This document shows positions 7,543 through 15,857 of a DNA stretch of 34,086 nucleotides, in pieces; positions within the stretch are counted from its first letter, which is position 1; every line of letters starts with the position of its first letter. Origin of the DNA: an uncultured Prevotella sp. (GTDB lineage Bacteria > Bacteroidota > Bacteroidia > Bacteroidales > Bacteroidaceae); contig CADCEF010000023.1 in NCBI GenBank assembly GCA_902800365.1, forward strand, positions 1 to 34,086, written 5' to 3'. The notes under the pieces were generated by a model. It was given only the letters and a program-made list of their open reading frames with translations. It ran no database searches and was not told the origin of the DNA. Position numbers and translations under genes: made by a program.

Positions 7543-9915
7543 ATGAAGAAACTATCGCTAACCTTACTAATAATGATGCTGTTCGTAGGCATGACCTATG
7601 CACAGGGTCAGAGACCTCAGAGACAAAGAGGCAGTCTGAAACAGCAGGTTCAGAGCAAGCAGAAGATGAATTACGATGATTTCGTAAATGATGCCAACAA
7701 AAAATACGAGGAGTTTCGCGACAGCGTAAACAAGAAGTATGCCGATTTCATGGAGAAGGCTTGGAAAGACTACCCCATTGAGGATGCCGTTGACCGTCCT
7801 AAGGAGGATGACATCAAGCCTATAGAATACGACAAGATGTCCGATGAGGATTATCTTGAGGACATGAAGCGTCAAGAGGCAGAAAAGAAGCTGGCCGAAG
7901 AAAAGAAGAAACGTGAAGAAGAACAGGCCCGCCTAGCTGAGGAGAAGAAAAAGCAGGAGGAAGAGCAGGAACGACTGGCTGCCGAACAGAAGCAGCGTGA
8001 AGAAGAACAAGCCCGACTGCTTGAGGAACAGAAAAAACAGGAGGAAGAACAAGCTAGATTAGCTGCAGAAAAGAAAAAACAAGAAGAAGAGAAAGCTCGC
8101 ATACTTGCTGAAAAGAAAAAACAGCAGGAGGAAAAGGCCCGTATGCTAGCAGAAAAGAAAAAGCAGCAAGAAGAGAAAGCAAAACTCCTGGCAGAACAGA
8201 AGAAACAACAGGACGAGCTAAAGCGTATAGCCGCTCTGAAGAAACAGCAGGAAGAGCAGCAGAAGCAACTCGAAAAGCAACAGAAGAAGGAAGAGTTAGC
8301 TAAGCTGTTAGCCGAGAAGAAGAAACAAGAAGAGTTGGAAAAGCAGGCTCTGGCCAAGCAGAAAGAGCAAGAGCGCCAGCAGAAACTGCTTGAGGAGCAG
8401 CAGCGCAAGCAAGAAGAAGAGGCCCGACTACTGGAAGAGAAACTAAAGAAGCAGGAAGAGCAGCAACGTCTGCTCGAGGAGAAACAGCGTCAACAGGAAG
8501 AAAAAGCCCGTTTGCTGGCCGAAAAGAAAAAGAAGCAGGAGGAGCAGAAGCGACTGTTAGAGGAAAAGAAGAAAAAGCAGGAAGAGCAGAAGCGACTCTT
8601 AGCCGAGCAAAAGAAGAAGCAAGAAGAGGAGCAGGCACGCCTTGCTGCAGAGAAGAAGAAGCAGGAGGAGCAGGAACGCCTCTTGGCAGAACAGAAAAAG
8701 AAGCAGCAAGAGAAGCAGAGCAAGCCTATCGAGGCTGTTGTTGTGCCCGTTGTACTTACCGTTCCTCCACAGCCAAAGCCCGTCAACCCTATCGTTGAGA
8801 ATAAGGTTTCGATGGCTACTAGCGATTTCGATTTCTATGGTACACCTATGAAGGTAAGATGGGGAAATGCCGAGAAGTTCAAGCTTAACGGAACATCAAA
8901 GAAGGATATCTCTGACGCATTCCTCGAGCTAACTGATAAGGGTTACACCAATCTGGTTCACGACTGTCTGGAGCTCCGTAAGGAGTACAAACTATGCGAC
9001 TGGGCTTATTATAAGATGTTGCAGAACATTGCCGAGAAGGCATGTGGCAAGGGCACCAACGAGGCCATATTCCTCCAAGGCGTATTGCTCAACCAGTCAG
9101 GTTATCAGATACGTTTTGCTCTTGAAGACAACACCAAGCTGCACATCATGTCGCGTATGGATGGATTCCCATACGATCGTGGCTACCTTACAGCTGACGG
9201 CAAGCTATTCTTCCTGATGGACGGATGCAAGGCCAAGAACCTTACCGTTTGCGATGCCGCTTATCCTGGCGAGCAGATGATGAGCCTTGGCGTAGCTGAG
9301 CAGCCCGACCTGAAGAAGAATCTGTCGGACAAGCGCACTGTCATCTCGCGATTTGTAAATGTATCGGCCGATATGCAGATGAACAAAAACCTGATGGACT
9401 TCTATACCGACTATCCTACTTCATACGATGGTAAGGACATGATGACCAGATGGGCATACTATGCTAACACCCCTGTATCGCCCGAGGTTAAGGATAAGGT
9501 TTACCCACAGCTCAAGCAGCAGATTGGTAACGCACCAAAACTTATGGCTGCCAACATGTTGTTGAACTGGGTTCAGATGGGACTTACCTACGCTTACGAT
9601 GAGAAGGTATGGGGCCACGACCGCGCATTCTTTGCAGAGGAGAGTTTGTTCTATCCATTCTGCGATTGTGAGGATCGTTCTATCCTCTTCTCACATCTCA
9701 TTCGCGATCTGCTCGACCTCGATGTAGTACTGGTTTACTACCCAGGTCACCTATACACAGCAGTTTGCTTCAACGAGGATGTTACAGGCGATTACATCAT
9801 GGTTAACGGCCGTAAGTTTACCGTAGCCGATCCTACATATTATAATGCTAACGTAGGTAAGACCATGAGTAAGATGGACAACTCGAAGGCCAAGGTGATT
9901 CTGCTGAAGCGATAA
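7543..9915 (+). CDS. Secreted TolA-like coiled coil fused to a transglutaminase-like domain
   Basis: A 790-residue product with a signal peptide (residues 1-20, ending TYAQ). Residues about 105-405 are an uninterrupted, highly charged coiled coil built from degenerate repeats such as ARLAEEKKKQEEEQ and RLLEEKKKKQEEQK. That length could span much of the periplasm, as in TolA. A Pro/Val linker (about 408-430) leads to a globular part and a C-terminal transglutaminase-like domain. Its triad is visible: Cys709 in DCEDRS, His736 in YPGHLYTAV and Asp763 in VADPTYY. The domain could act as a cysteine protease, transglutaminase or peptide-binding domain. It sits between the DUF4384 and CHASE2 genes in a tight operon, so a shared envelope complex is likely. 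The substrate is unknown. Confidence 0.85.
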   Translation: MKKLSLTLLIMMLFVGMTYAQGQRPQRQRGSLKQQVQSKQKMNYDDFVNDANKKYEEFRDSVNKKYADFMEKAWKDYPIEDAVDRPKEDDIKPIEYDKMSDEDYLEDMKRQEAEKKLAEEKKKREEEQARLAEEKKKQEEEQERLAAEQKQREEEQARLLEEQKKQEEEQARLAAEKKKQEEEKARILAEKKKQQEEKARMLAEKKKQQEEKAKLLAEQKKQQDELKRIAALKKQQEEQQKQLEKQQKKEELAKLLAEKKKQEELEKQALAKQKEQERQQKLLEEQQRKQEEEARLLEEKLKKQEEQQRLLEEKQRQQEEKARLLAEKKKKQEEQKRLLEEKKKKQEEQKRLLAEQKKKQEEEQARLAAEKKKQEEQERLLAEQKKKQQEKQSKPIEAVVVPVVLTVPPQPKPVNPIVENKVSMATSDFDFYGTPMKVRWGNAEKFKLNGTSKKDISDAFLELTDKGYTNLVHDCLELRKEYKLCDWAYYKMLQNIAEKACGKGTNEAIFLQGVLLNQSGYQIRFALEDNTKLHIMSRMDGFPYDRGYLTADGKLFFLMDGCKAKNLTVCDAAYPGEQMMSLGVAEQPDLKKNLSDKRTVISRFVNVSADMQMNKNLMDFYTDYPTSYDGKDMMTRWAYYANTPVSPEVKDKVYPQLKQQIGNAPKLMAANMLLNWVQMGLTYAYDEKVWGHDRAFFAEESLFYPFCDCEDRSILFSHLIRDLLDLDVVLVYYPGHLYTAVCFNEDVTGDYIMVNGRKFTVADPTYYNANVGKTMSKMDNSKAKVILLKR

Positions 9916-9919
9916 GCCT

Positions 9920-11125
9920 ATGAAGATTCCTTTCTGGAATACTATCAAAACGTGGATTCGTCAGCATAGGAGTTTAGTATTTCTCTCCGTGCTGACGAGT
10001 ACGGTTATCATCATATTTACTTATGTGATGGGTAATTCTGGTTATCCACTTCCAGGAGAGACGGGCGCTCTGAAACAGATTACCGACTACAAGAAGTTTC
10101 TGGGTATGCAGATAGGCAACGTGCCCGATAGTATACTCTTCATAAACGTACACTACGACAAGATGCTTGTGCCTTACGAGGAAAACGAAGTTCCCGTAGG
10201 CAATATGGTTATTACCGACCGCGAACGCCTGTTGCAATTCCTTACCAAAGCCAAGGAGGCCAACAACTATCGCTACATCTTCATGGATGTATTCTTCGAA
10301 GAGGGCATGGAAACCGAATACGACTCGGCACTCTTCAGCACCATCAAGTCGATGGACCGCATTGTTATCCCAAAGCACAAAGGGGTGAACATGTGCGATA
10401 GCACACTCTATCAGAAGGCTTCGAATGCCGACTATGCCACCACTTGGCAAGCACTCACCTTCTCACGCTATCAATACATCCACGACGAGGACGAATCTGT
10501 TGCACTCAAGATTTACCAAGACCGCTTTGGTTCTACTATCGAGAAGCACTGGGGCGGACTATGGTATACCGACAATGGCCGACTCTGTCAGAACAGTGCC
10601 ACACTGCTGCTGCCTATCCGCATCACAGGTAGTCTACTAGATGAAGAAGGTCAGGTTCGCGAGCGCAACTATATCTATCTAAGTGCCGACCTGCTCGACC
10701 TAGACGAAGTGATGCCGGTAAGCGAACAGATTGACGATAAACTCATCGTTATCGGCGACTTCAACAGCGACGTACACTCTACGTTCCTTGGTTCGCAGCC
10801 TGGTTCATCGATTCTGTTCAATGGATATATCGCCTTGTCGCAAGGAGCCCATCTCGTCAATTGGCTCTATATGGGTATACTGTTCGTAATCTACATCATC
10901 ATTGGACTGTTCTACCTCTCTGGCCACTCATTCTCATCCATGTGTGCCAACCCTTGGCTTAGTATCGTCCTATCGTTTGCCAGTACGGCTACGGTATTCC
11001 TGATTATTGCCCTTGTGGCCAGTTGGTTCGATCTTGCATTCAACATGTGGGTGCCTACTACCGTCTACTCTCTCTACGACACATTCATGCAGAAATATAA
11101 CATCTATAAAAACAAATCAAAATGA
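9920..11125 (+). CDS. CHASE2-domain membrane protein without output domain
   Basis: A 401-residue protein. One membrane helix at about residues 18-40 (VFLSVLTSTVIIIFTYVMG) is followed by an extracytoplasmic CHASE2-like domain to about residue 310. CHASE2 features include FINVHYDKML, the RERLLQFLTKAKE helix, YIFMDVFFEEG, and the closing DKLIVIGDFNSDVHSTFLG...GSSILFNGYIAL. Two C-terminal helices follow (about 314-335 and 350-378), then a short basic tail. CHASE2 is normally the sensor of kinases, cyclases or GGDEF proteins, but here only about 20 residues follow the last helix, so no enzyme is attached. It must signal through a partner or act structurally. It starts 4 bases after the preceding stop and overlaps the next gene by four bases (ATGA). 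Confidence 0.8.
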   Translation: MKIPFWNTIKTWIRQHRSLVFLSVLTSTVIIIFTYVMGNSGYPLPGETGALKQITDYKKFLGMQIGNVPDSILFINVHYDKMLVPYEENEVPVGNMVITDRERLLQFLTKAKEANNYRYIFMDVFFEEGMETEYDSALFSTIKSMDRIVIPKHKGVNMCDSTLYQKASNADYATTWQALTFSRYQYIHDEDESVALKIYQDRFGSTIEKHWGGLWYTDNGRLCQNSATLLLPIRITGSLLDEEGQVRERNYIYLSADLLDLDEVMPVSEQIDDKLIVIGDFNSDVHSTFLGSQPGSSILFNGYIALSQGAHLVNWLYMGILFVIYIIIGLFYLSGHSFSSMCANPWLSIVLSFASTATVFLIIALVASWFDLAFNMWVPTTVYSLYDTFMQKYNIYKNKSK

Positions 11126-11769
11126 AACGACTACTCTTACTCAGTTGCCTTGGCATGTGGCTCAGCTACGCCAGCGCAGACAATTACAAGGTGCTGTTCG
11201 TTAACGATGCCAACCTTACTTATAATAATGGTAAAGCTGTTAAGGTTGGCGATACCTTCAGCGATGTGGATGCTATTAAATGGCAGAAAGACAAGCAGGC
11301 TGTAAAGGTATTCAACCTCACCACCAAGAAGCAGATGCTGATGCTTGGTAAGCAGTATATGCGTAAAACGGGCATGGATGCACTCATCAGCAGCAAGCGA
11401 TTGTCTACTAACGATTTTATGGACACCAGCGATGCTCCTAAGACCATTTACGAGAAGCTTGGCAGCGTGTTCGATAGTCAGTACGACCTCCTTGACCCCA
11501 TTGAGCTTCCTGCCGATGTTGAGCTTAACGACAAATGCTATTTCCAGGCCTCTTACAAGTATGGCGACACCATGCTTACAAAGAAGCTTAAGAGCAAGAA
11601 CGGCAACACCGTTATTCTCGACAAGTCAATCTTTGAGGTTGATGGCAAGCAGTTAGGTCCACGTGATGTTGTGCTCTCTATCGAGTACGTCAACACCGAG
11701 GCAGGCATGCCCATTTTCGTAAAGGATGGTATCGAGGTAACCTATATCCCCGACAACCTCGATGAATAA
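11122..11769 (+). CDS. Secreted protein of unknown family, last gene of operon
   Basis: A 215-residue product with a signal peptide (residues 1-19, ending SYASA). The mature part is small and probably beta-rich: an opening YKVLFVNDANLTYNNGKAVKVG strand pair, a central DFMDTSDAP segment, and a closing DVVLSIEYVN...IFVKDGIEVTYI. No catalytic motif or lipobox was seen, and I do not recognise the family. Translational coupling to the CHASE2 gene suggests that it works in the same complex, perhaps as an extracytoplasmic ligand or accessory. It ends one base from the end of the convergent histidine kinase gene. Confidence 0.8.
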   Translation: MKRLLLLSCLGMWLSYASADNYKVLFVNDANLTYNNGKAVKVGDTFSDVDAIKWQKDKQAVKVFNLTTKKQMLMLGKQYMRKTGMDALISSKRLSTNDFMDTSDAPKTIYEKLGSVFDSQYDLLDPIELPADVELNDKCYFQASYKYGDTMLTKKLKSKNGNTVILDKSIFEVDGKQLGPRDVVLSIEYVNTEAGMPIFVKDGIEVTYIPDNLDE

Positions 11770-11770
11770 A

Positions 11771-13420
11771 TTAGTTTCTTGGTAGCGATAGTATGAATCT
11801 TGCTCCTGGACTATAGCTGGTGTCAAGAGTAATATCGCCACCCATACGACGGGCCAGGCTTCGGGCTATGGTAAGGCCTATGCCTGTTCCTTCGTAGAAC
11901 TCATCAAGTTGCACAAACTCTTCGAATATGTGTTCTGCCTCTTCTGGCGGAACACCTATTCCGTTATCTTCTACAACCAGTTCTATTGTTTCGGGTGTTG
12001 CTTTTACGCAAAGCTTAACCTTTTTATCATCCGATTTTGACGTGAACTTACGAGCATTATCCAGAATAAGCGAGAGTGCACGAACTGCAGAGTTATGATT
12101 AGTCATCACGCTAACATTCTCAGCCTCAGGTTCTATCGATAGCTCAAATGTCACACCTCTGGAATCGGCAATATTAGTTGCAGCAATAGCATCACCAGCT
12201 ATTTGAGTGGCTGCAACTTGATTGTTACGTTCTATCACATTTCTACTACTAGCATCACTTAGTTCAAGCATCTTATTTACCAGACTGGTAATGCGGTTGG
12301 TGTTATCGATAACATCCTGCCCGATTTTGACCTTTTCACTTTCATCAAGTTCAACTCCATCTGCTGTAAGCACCTGAGAGAATCCACTAAGTATGTTCAG
12401 AGGAGTTCGTATCTCGTGCGATATCTGCTTGATGAAGTTGCTCTTCATCTTCGACGATTCCTTTGCCTTTTCGGTTGCTATAATCAGCTGGCGGTTAGTC
12501 TCTTCCAGCTCCATATGGCTCATCTCCAGAATCTTATAGTTCGTCTCAAGCATAGCGTTGGCCACCTTCAGTTTCTTGCGCGATCTATATGATATAACCA
12601 TGTATGTAGCAATAAAAATAACGGCCAAACCACCGAACAGATACCAAACCCAAATAGGGATCTTGCTTTTTGCAGGATCCACTATATCGTTACCGTATAC
12701 CTCATCGATAATGCCTTCGGCCTCCATCATCGCTATCTCGCGACTTATATCGTTTATCAAGTCTTCATTATGGCTTACATAGCAGTACTCACGAGGCTTC
12801 ATCGATATATCTTCTGATTGCAGCTGGTCAAGATGATAGTGCTCAAGAAGATATTTAGCCTGATATCGATAGCATATCACGGCATCGTATTTTCCCTTAG
12901 CCAAATCGTTAATTGCCTCTTCAAGGTCATACACACGAACACTTTTACCTCCCTCGCGTTCCATCAGCTGGCTTATTGGGCGCGAATTCAGAAATGCAAA
13001 TGTCTTACCTTTAAGGTTGCGGAAATCAAAGCTATTATAGTCGGCCTTGCGATAAACCACCTGATAATAGAGTCGGAATATTGGACGCGAGTAGAAAATG
13101 CTATCCTTGCGATAATCCGAATACACCATCATTGCCAGATCGATGTCGCCCCTCATAACAGACTCCTCCACCTTTTTCCATGTGTTTGGCACATAATAGA
13201 ATTTCACCCTCATGCGGTTCATCAGCGTGCGGGTAAAGGTAACGTCGTATCCATGCGGCAGTCCGTTCTTATCAACCGATTGCAGCGGGGCGTAGTTAAC
13301 ATCAAGTCCTATTGTTATGGACTTCGTTTGCATATCAGCCTGAGCCCTGACTCCAACAGTAGTCAGCCCCCCAAGGCATACAGCCAATAACAGCACCCAT
13401 CGGCGACGATTTAGTTTCAT
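11771..13420 (-). CDS. Sensor histidine kinase with periplasmic solute-binding sensor domain
   Basis: From the ATG at 13420 (MKLNRRRW) the product is about 549 residues. An in-frame ATG at 13513 would start upstream of the -7 box at 13460-13467, so I prefer 13420. Order: signal peptide (ending VRAQA), an SBP_bac_3-type domain starting KSITIGLDVNYAPLQSVDKN, one membrane helix (WVWYLFGGLAVIFIATYMVI), a coiled coil, HisKA (FIKQISHEIRTPLN) and HATPase (NARKFTS, DNGIGVPP, GTGIGLTIARSLARRMGG). It should autophosphorylate in response to a small periplasmic ligand, as BvgS- or EvgS-like sensors do. No response regulator or receiver domain is attached or adjacent, so the partner is elsewhere. Confidence 0.92.
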   Translation of the reverse strand: MKLNRRRWVLLLAVCLGGLTTVGVRAQADMQTKSITIGLDVNYAPLQSVDKNGLPHGYDVTFTRTLMNRMRVKFYYVPNTWKKVEESVMRGDIDLAMMVYSDYRKDSIFYSRPIFRLYYQVVYRKADYNSFDFRNLKGKTFAFLNSRPISQLMEREGGKSVRVYDLEEAINDLAKGKYDAVICYRYQAKYLLEHYHLDQLQSEDISMKPREYCYVSHNEDLINDISREIAMMEAEGIIDEVYGNDIVDPAKSKIPIWVWYLFGGLAVIFIATYMVISYRSRKKLKVANAMLETNYKILEMSHMELEETNRQLIIATEKAKESSKMKSNFIKQISHEIRTPLNILSGFSQVLTADGVELDESEKVKIGQDVIDNTNRITSLVNKMLELSDASSRNVIERNNQVAATQIAGDAIAATNIADSRGVTFELSIEPEAENVSVMTNHNSAVRALSLILDNARKFTSKSDDKKVKLCVKATPETIELVVEDNGIGVPPEEAEHIFEEFVQLDEFYEGTGIGLTIARSLARRMGGDITLDTSYSPGARFILSLPRN

Positions 13421-13459
13421 TTCGTTACGCGTATTATTAATTCCATCTCTTTTCGGTTG

Positions 13460-13490
13460 CAAAGATACTAAAAATCTTACAAAAAGCAAA
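13460..13490 (-). promoter_or_regulatory. Promoter of the histidine kinase gene
   Basis: On the minus strand TTTG (13487-13490) and TATCTTTG (13460-13467) are 19 bases apart, matching the Bacteroidetes consensus. This supports the ATG at 13420 as the start. Confidence 0.72.
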
Positions 13491-13535
13491 TAATATCGCT
13501 TTTTTATTGTCAATCCGGGTTTTTCTTTGATATTG

Positions 13536-13567
13536 TTTGGTCAATTTGCGGATTATTGTTACCTTTG
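13536..13567 (+). promoter_or_regulatory. Promoter of the SASA-type esterase gene
   Basis: TTTG at 13536-13539 and TACCTTTG at 13560-13567 are spaced by 20 bases. The ATG is at 13593. It diverges from the kinase promoter. Confidence 0.75.
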
Positions 13568-13592
13568 CGGCCGATTTTTTAAAACCTAAGTT

Positions 13593-15350
13593 ATGTTTAA
13601 GAGAAACCTATTTGCTATCGGAGTATTGCTAGCCACTAATTTTATGGCTGCTAAAGCCGATGTAGACCCTAATTTCCACATTTATCTTTGTTTCGGACAA
13701 TCAAACATGGAGGGCAATGCCCAATGGGAAGAAGTTGACAATGAAGTTGACTCGCGATTCCAAATGCTGGCTACCACCAATTTCGACAACCCCAAGCGCA
13801 CCATGGGCAACTGGTATACAGCAAACTGCCCAATAGTAAGCCCCGTTGGTAAACTTGGCCCAACCGACTACTTTGGCCGCACTATGGTGGCCGCCATGCC
13901 AACAAACGTAAAGATTGGTGTTGTGGCTGTGGCTATGGGCGGAAGTCCTATCGAGATGTTTGATAAAGACAAATACGAACAGAAACTGAAAGACAACCCT
14001 ACCGAGTGGTGGGCACAGTTATCAAAGAACTATTATGGCAGCAACCCTTACGGCCGACTTATAGAAATGGCAAAGAAAGCTCAGGAGTCAGGAGTGATCA
14101 AGGGTATACTGCTGCACCAGGGATGCTCAAACTGCGGTAATCCCGAATGGCCGAACATGGTTAAGAAGATATATAACGACATGCTTACCGACCTGAATCT
14201 TAATGCAGAGGATGTACCCTTGTTTGTAGGTGAGACAGAATACGAGAATATGGGCGGAGGCTGTTCTTCGCACAACACAGTTATAGCCAAGATTCCATCA
14301 GTAATCCCAACAGGCCATGTTGTAAGTGCCGAAGGTATTCCTGGGAATGGAACTGATGCATGGCACTTCTCTGCAGCAGGTTATCGCACCCTTGGTAAGC
14401 GTTATGCTTTCGAGGCTCTTAAGGTGATGGGGAAGGATATCAAAGCCAATGACGATTACAACATGGCAGAGAACCTTAAGAAGTTCTTTACCATTGAGAG
14501 TTTTGAGAACTCTGATGATATGAAGGTAAGACTTGGAAGCACAAAGCGACTTGTCATTACAGGTAAGTTTGCAGATGGCCACACCGAGCCTCTTACTAAC
14601 GAGGCCGTTATCAGCAGCAATGACTTCACAATCGAAGATGGCGTATTGAAAGCCACCGAGGCTAAAAGTGGCGTGATATCAGTATCTTATACAGATTTTC
14701 TTGGCAACAAGCTCCAGAAGAACATCAACGTAGAGGTTTCCGATCAGGGTCCAAACCACGTGCTTGTTGTTGACAATGGAACTGCAGGTGCAAACTCTTG
14801 GGACAAACAGTGCAACACCATGCTCAATGCATCGATGACCGTTGGCAAGACCTATATTGTCAAGGCTCAGATAAAGGCCGATAATCCAGGCGAGTGCGCA
14901 CTCTGGCCTATCTGGACCACAAGTCCAAACAAGAACCAATGGGGAGGTAGCACAGATGTACAATATCTGACTGCTGTTAATCTGAAGTCTGAGTTTGATG
15001 AATACACCTGGAAGTTCACAGCCAATTATGCTATCGACAAGATTCAGTTCGCATTCGGACTTATTGGCGGAAAGGTTTACTTCGATGAAGTATCGTGCGT
15101 AGAAGAAGGAACTACCACCCAGATGGTTATAAATGGTGACTTCGAGAGCGACGATCTGTCAAAGTGGGAAGTAATAGGTTATAACGGTCAGAAGATGGCT
15201 ATTGAGGAGTTTGGAACCACATCTGGCATCAAGCAAATCACATCAAACAAACCCCAAAGCAACGTCCGTTACAATCTTGCCGGCCAGGCAGTAGACGAAA
15301 ACTACAAAGGCATAATAATCCAAAACGGCAGAAAACGCGTGAACAAATAA
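13593..15350 (+). CDS. Secreted carbohydrate esterase, sialate O-acetylesterase / CE6-like (SASA)
   Basis: A 585-residue product with a signal peptide (residues 1-22). The SGNH-type catalytic domain spans about residues 28-280: nucleophile Ser37 in FGQSNMEG, GGSPIEMF, LLHQGCSNCG, and the catalytic pair Asp255-x-x-His258 in DAWHFSAAGY. A Big-like segment (about 305-385) and a CBM4/9-like beta domain (about 390-515) follow. The tail (YNLAGQAVDENYKGIIIQNGRK) resembles the short C-terminal module common on Prevotella secreted proteins and could be a sorting signal. Expected activity is removal of acetyl groups from xylan or another glycan; sialate is less likely without sialidase neighbours. It is monocistronic and followed by 22-bp dyad repeats. 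Confidence 0.87.
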   Translation: MFKRNLFAIGVLLATNFMAAKADVDPNFHIYLCFGQSNMEGNAQWEEVDNEVDSRFQMLATTNFDNPKRTMGNWYTANCPIVSPVGKLGPTDYFGRTMVAAMPTNVKIGVVAVAMGGSPIEMFDKDKYEQKLKDNPTEWWAQLSKNYYGSNPYGRLIEMAKKAQESGVIKGILLHQGCSNCGNPEWPNMVKKIYNDMLTDLNLNAEDVPLFVGETEYENMGGGCSSHNTVIAKIPSVIPTGHVVSAEGIPGNGTDAWHFSAAGYRTLGKRYAFEALKVMGKDIKANDDYNMAENLKKFFTIESFENSDDMKVRLGSTKRLVITGKFADGHTEPLTNEAVISSNDFTIEDGVLKATEAKSGVISVSYTDFLGNKLQKNINVEVSDQGPNHVLVVDNGTAGANSWDKQCNTMLNASMTVGKTYIVKAQIKADNPGECALWPIWTTSPNKNQWGGSTDVQYLTAVNLKSEFDEYTWKFTANYAIDKIQFAFGLIGGKVYFDEVSCVEEGTTTQMVINGDFESDDLSKWEVIGYNGQKMAIEEFGTTSGIKQITSNKPQSNVRYNLAGQAVDENYKGIIIQNGRKRVNK

Positions 15351-15375
15351 GAGCGAACTATATTGATTTCAATTA

Positions 15376-15463
15376 TTCCCACCTTGGGAATGATTTGTTC
15401 CCAGGTTGGGAATGAATTGTTCCCAAGGTGGGAATAAAACATTCCCTTATTTGGAACAATTTT
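15376..15463. repeat. Four tandem 22-bp repeats, each with dyad symmetry
   Basis: Units start at 15376, 15398, 15420 and 15442, exactly 22 bases apart. The first three contain TTCCCANNNTGGGAA (TTCCCACCTTGGGAA, TTCCCAGGTTGGGAA, TTCCCAAGGTGGGAA) and the fourth is degenerate (TTCCCTTATTTGGAA). Units 1 and 3 also pair with each other over 16 bases (15375-15390 with 15420-15435). They begin 25 bases after the esterase stop, so they could be a protein-binding array or a transcript-end structure. Confidence 0.85.
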
Positions 15464-15517
15464 GGCATTTCATGCAGAATTTTGCCACTACAAAAAAAAA
15501 AATTTAATAGAAACACA

Positions 15518-15791
15518 AAAAATCTCTCCATCTCTCACCAAATCTCTCAAAACCCGCATAAACACAGGGGATTCCAGTCATGAGAGATTTCCAAAATCTC
15601 TCACTAATCTCTCATGAATCTCTCAATAATCTCTCAAAAGACAATTCTAAATAGCAACTCATCCATTATATGGAGAGGTTACATGAGAGATTGTTGAGAG
15701 ATTAGGGAGGGATAAAAAAAATCTCTCACGCCCCTCAAACCCTTTATACAAGGGCGTTTCGAGAAATTTGGTGAGAGATGGAGGGATTTTT
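15518..15791. repeat. 274-bp non-coding element with 38-bp inverted ends and 11-bp TCTCTCA repeats
   Basis: The ends 15518-15555 and 15754-15791 are inverted repeats matching at 34 of 38 positions. Inside and within the ends, ATCTCTCA occurs about eight times forward (one copy imperfect) and four times in reverse. Forward copies at 15596, 15607, 15618 and 15629 are spaced exactly 11 bases, and reverse copies at 15684 and 15695 also. No gene, transposase or clear target-site duplication was seen. It could be a MITE-like element, a large hairpin, or an iteron-like binding array. With the 22-bp repeats it fills most of the 507-base gene-free stretch 15351-15857. Confidence 0.8.
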
Positions 15792-15803
15792 GTTGAATAA
15801 TAC

Positions 15804-15839
15804 AAAAAAGTGCTGCAAGGGGAAAACCTGCAGCACTTT
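15804..15839 (-). terminator. Intrinsic terminator of tRNA-Leu
   Basis: AAAGTGCTGCA (15807-15817) and TGCAGCACTTT (15829-15839) form an 11-bp perfect stem with an 11-base loop. On the minus strand it is followed by a run of six T. It lies 18 bases beyond the tRNA 3' end. Confidence 0.85.
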
Positions 15840-15857
15840 GTTGTTTTTGGAGTGACT

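Noticed and set aside
7872-8786. Long antisense reading frames rich in Ser, Cys and Phe opposite the coiled-coil gene
   Set aside because: They arise from the Glu/Lys/Gln codon repeats read backwards; no start context or promoter, and composition is artificial.
13421-13513. Extended N-terminus of the histidine kinase from the upstream ATG
   Set aside because: The consensus -7 box at 13460-13467 lies inside it, and the signal peptide begins only at the 13420 ATG.
15518-15791. CRISPR array
   Set aside because: Repeats are 8-11 bases, occur in both orientations and lack uniform spacers of 25-40 bases; no cas genes.
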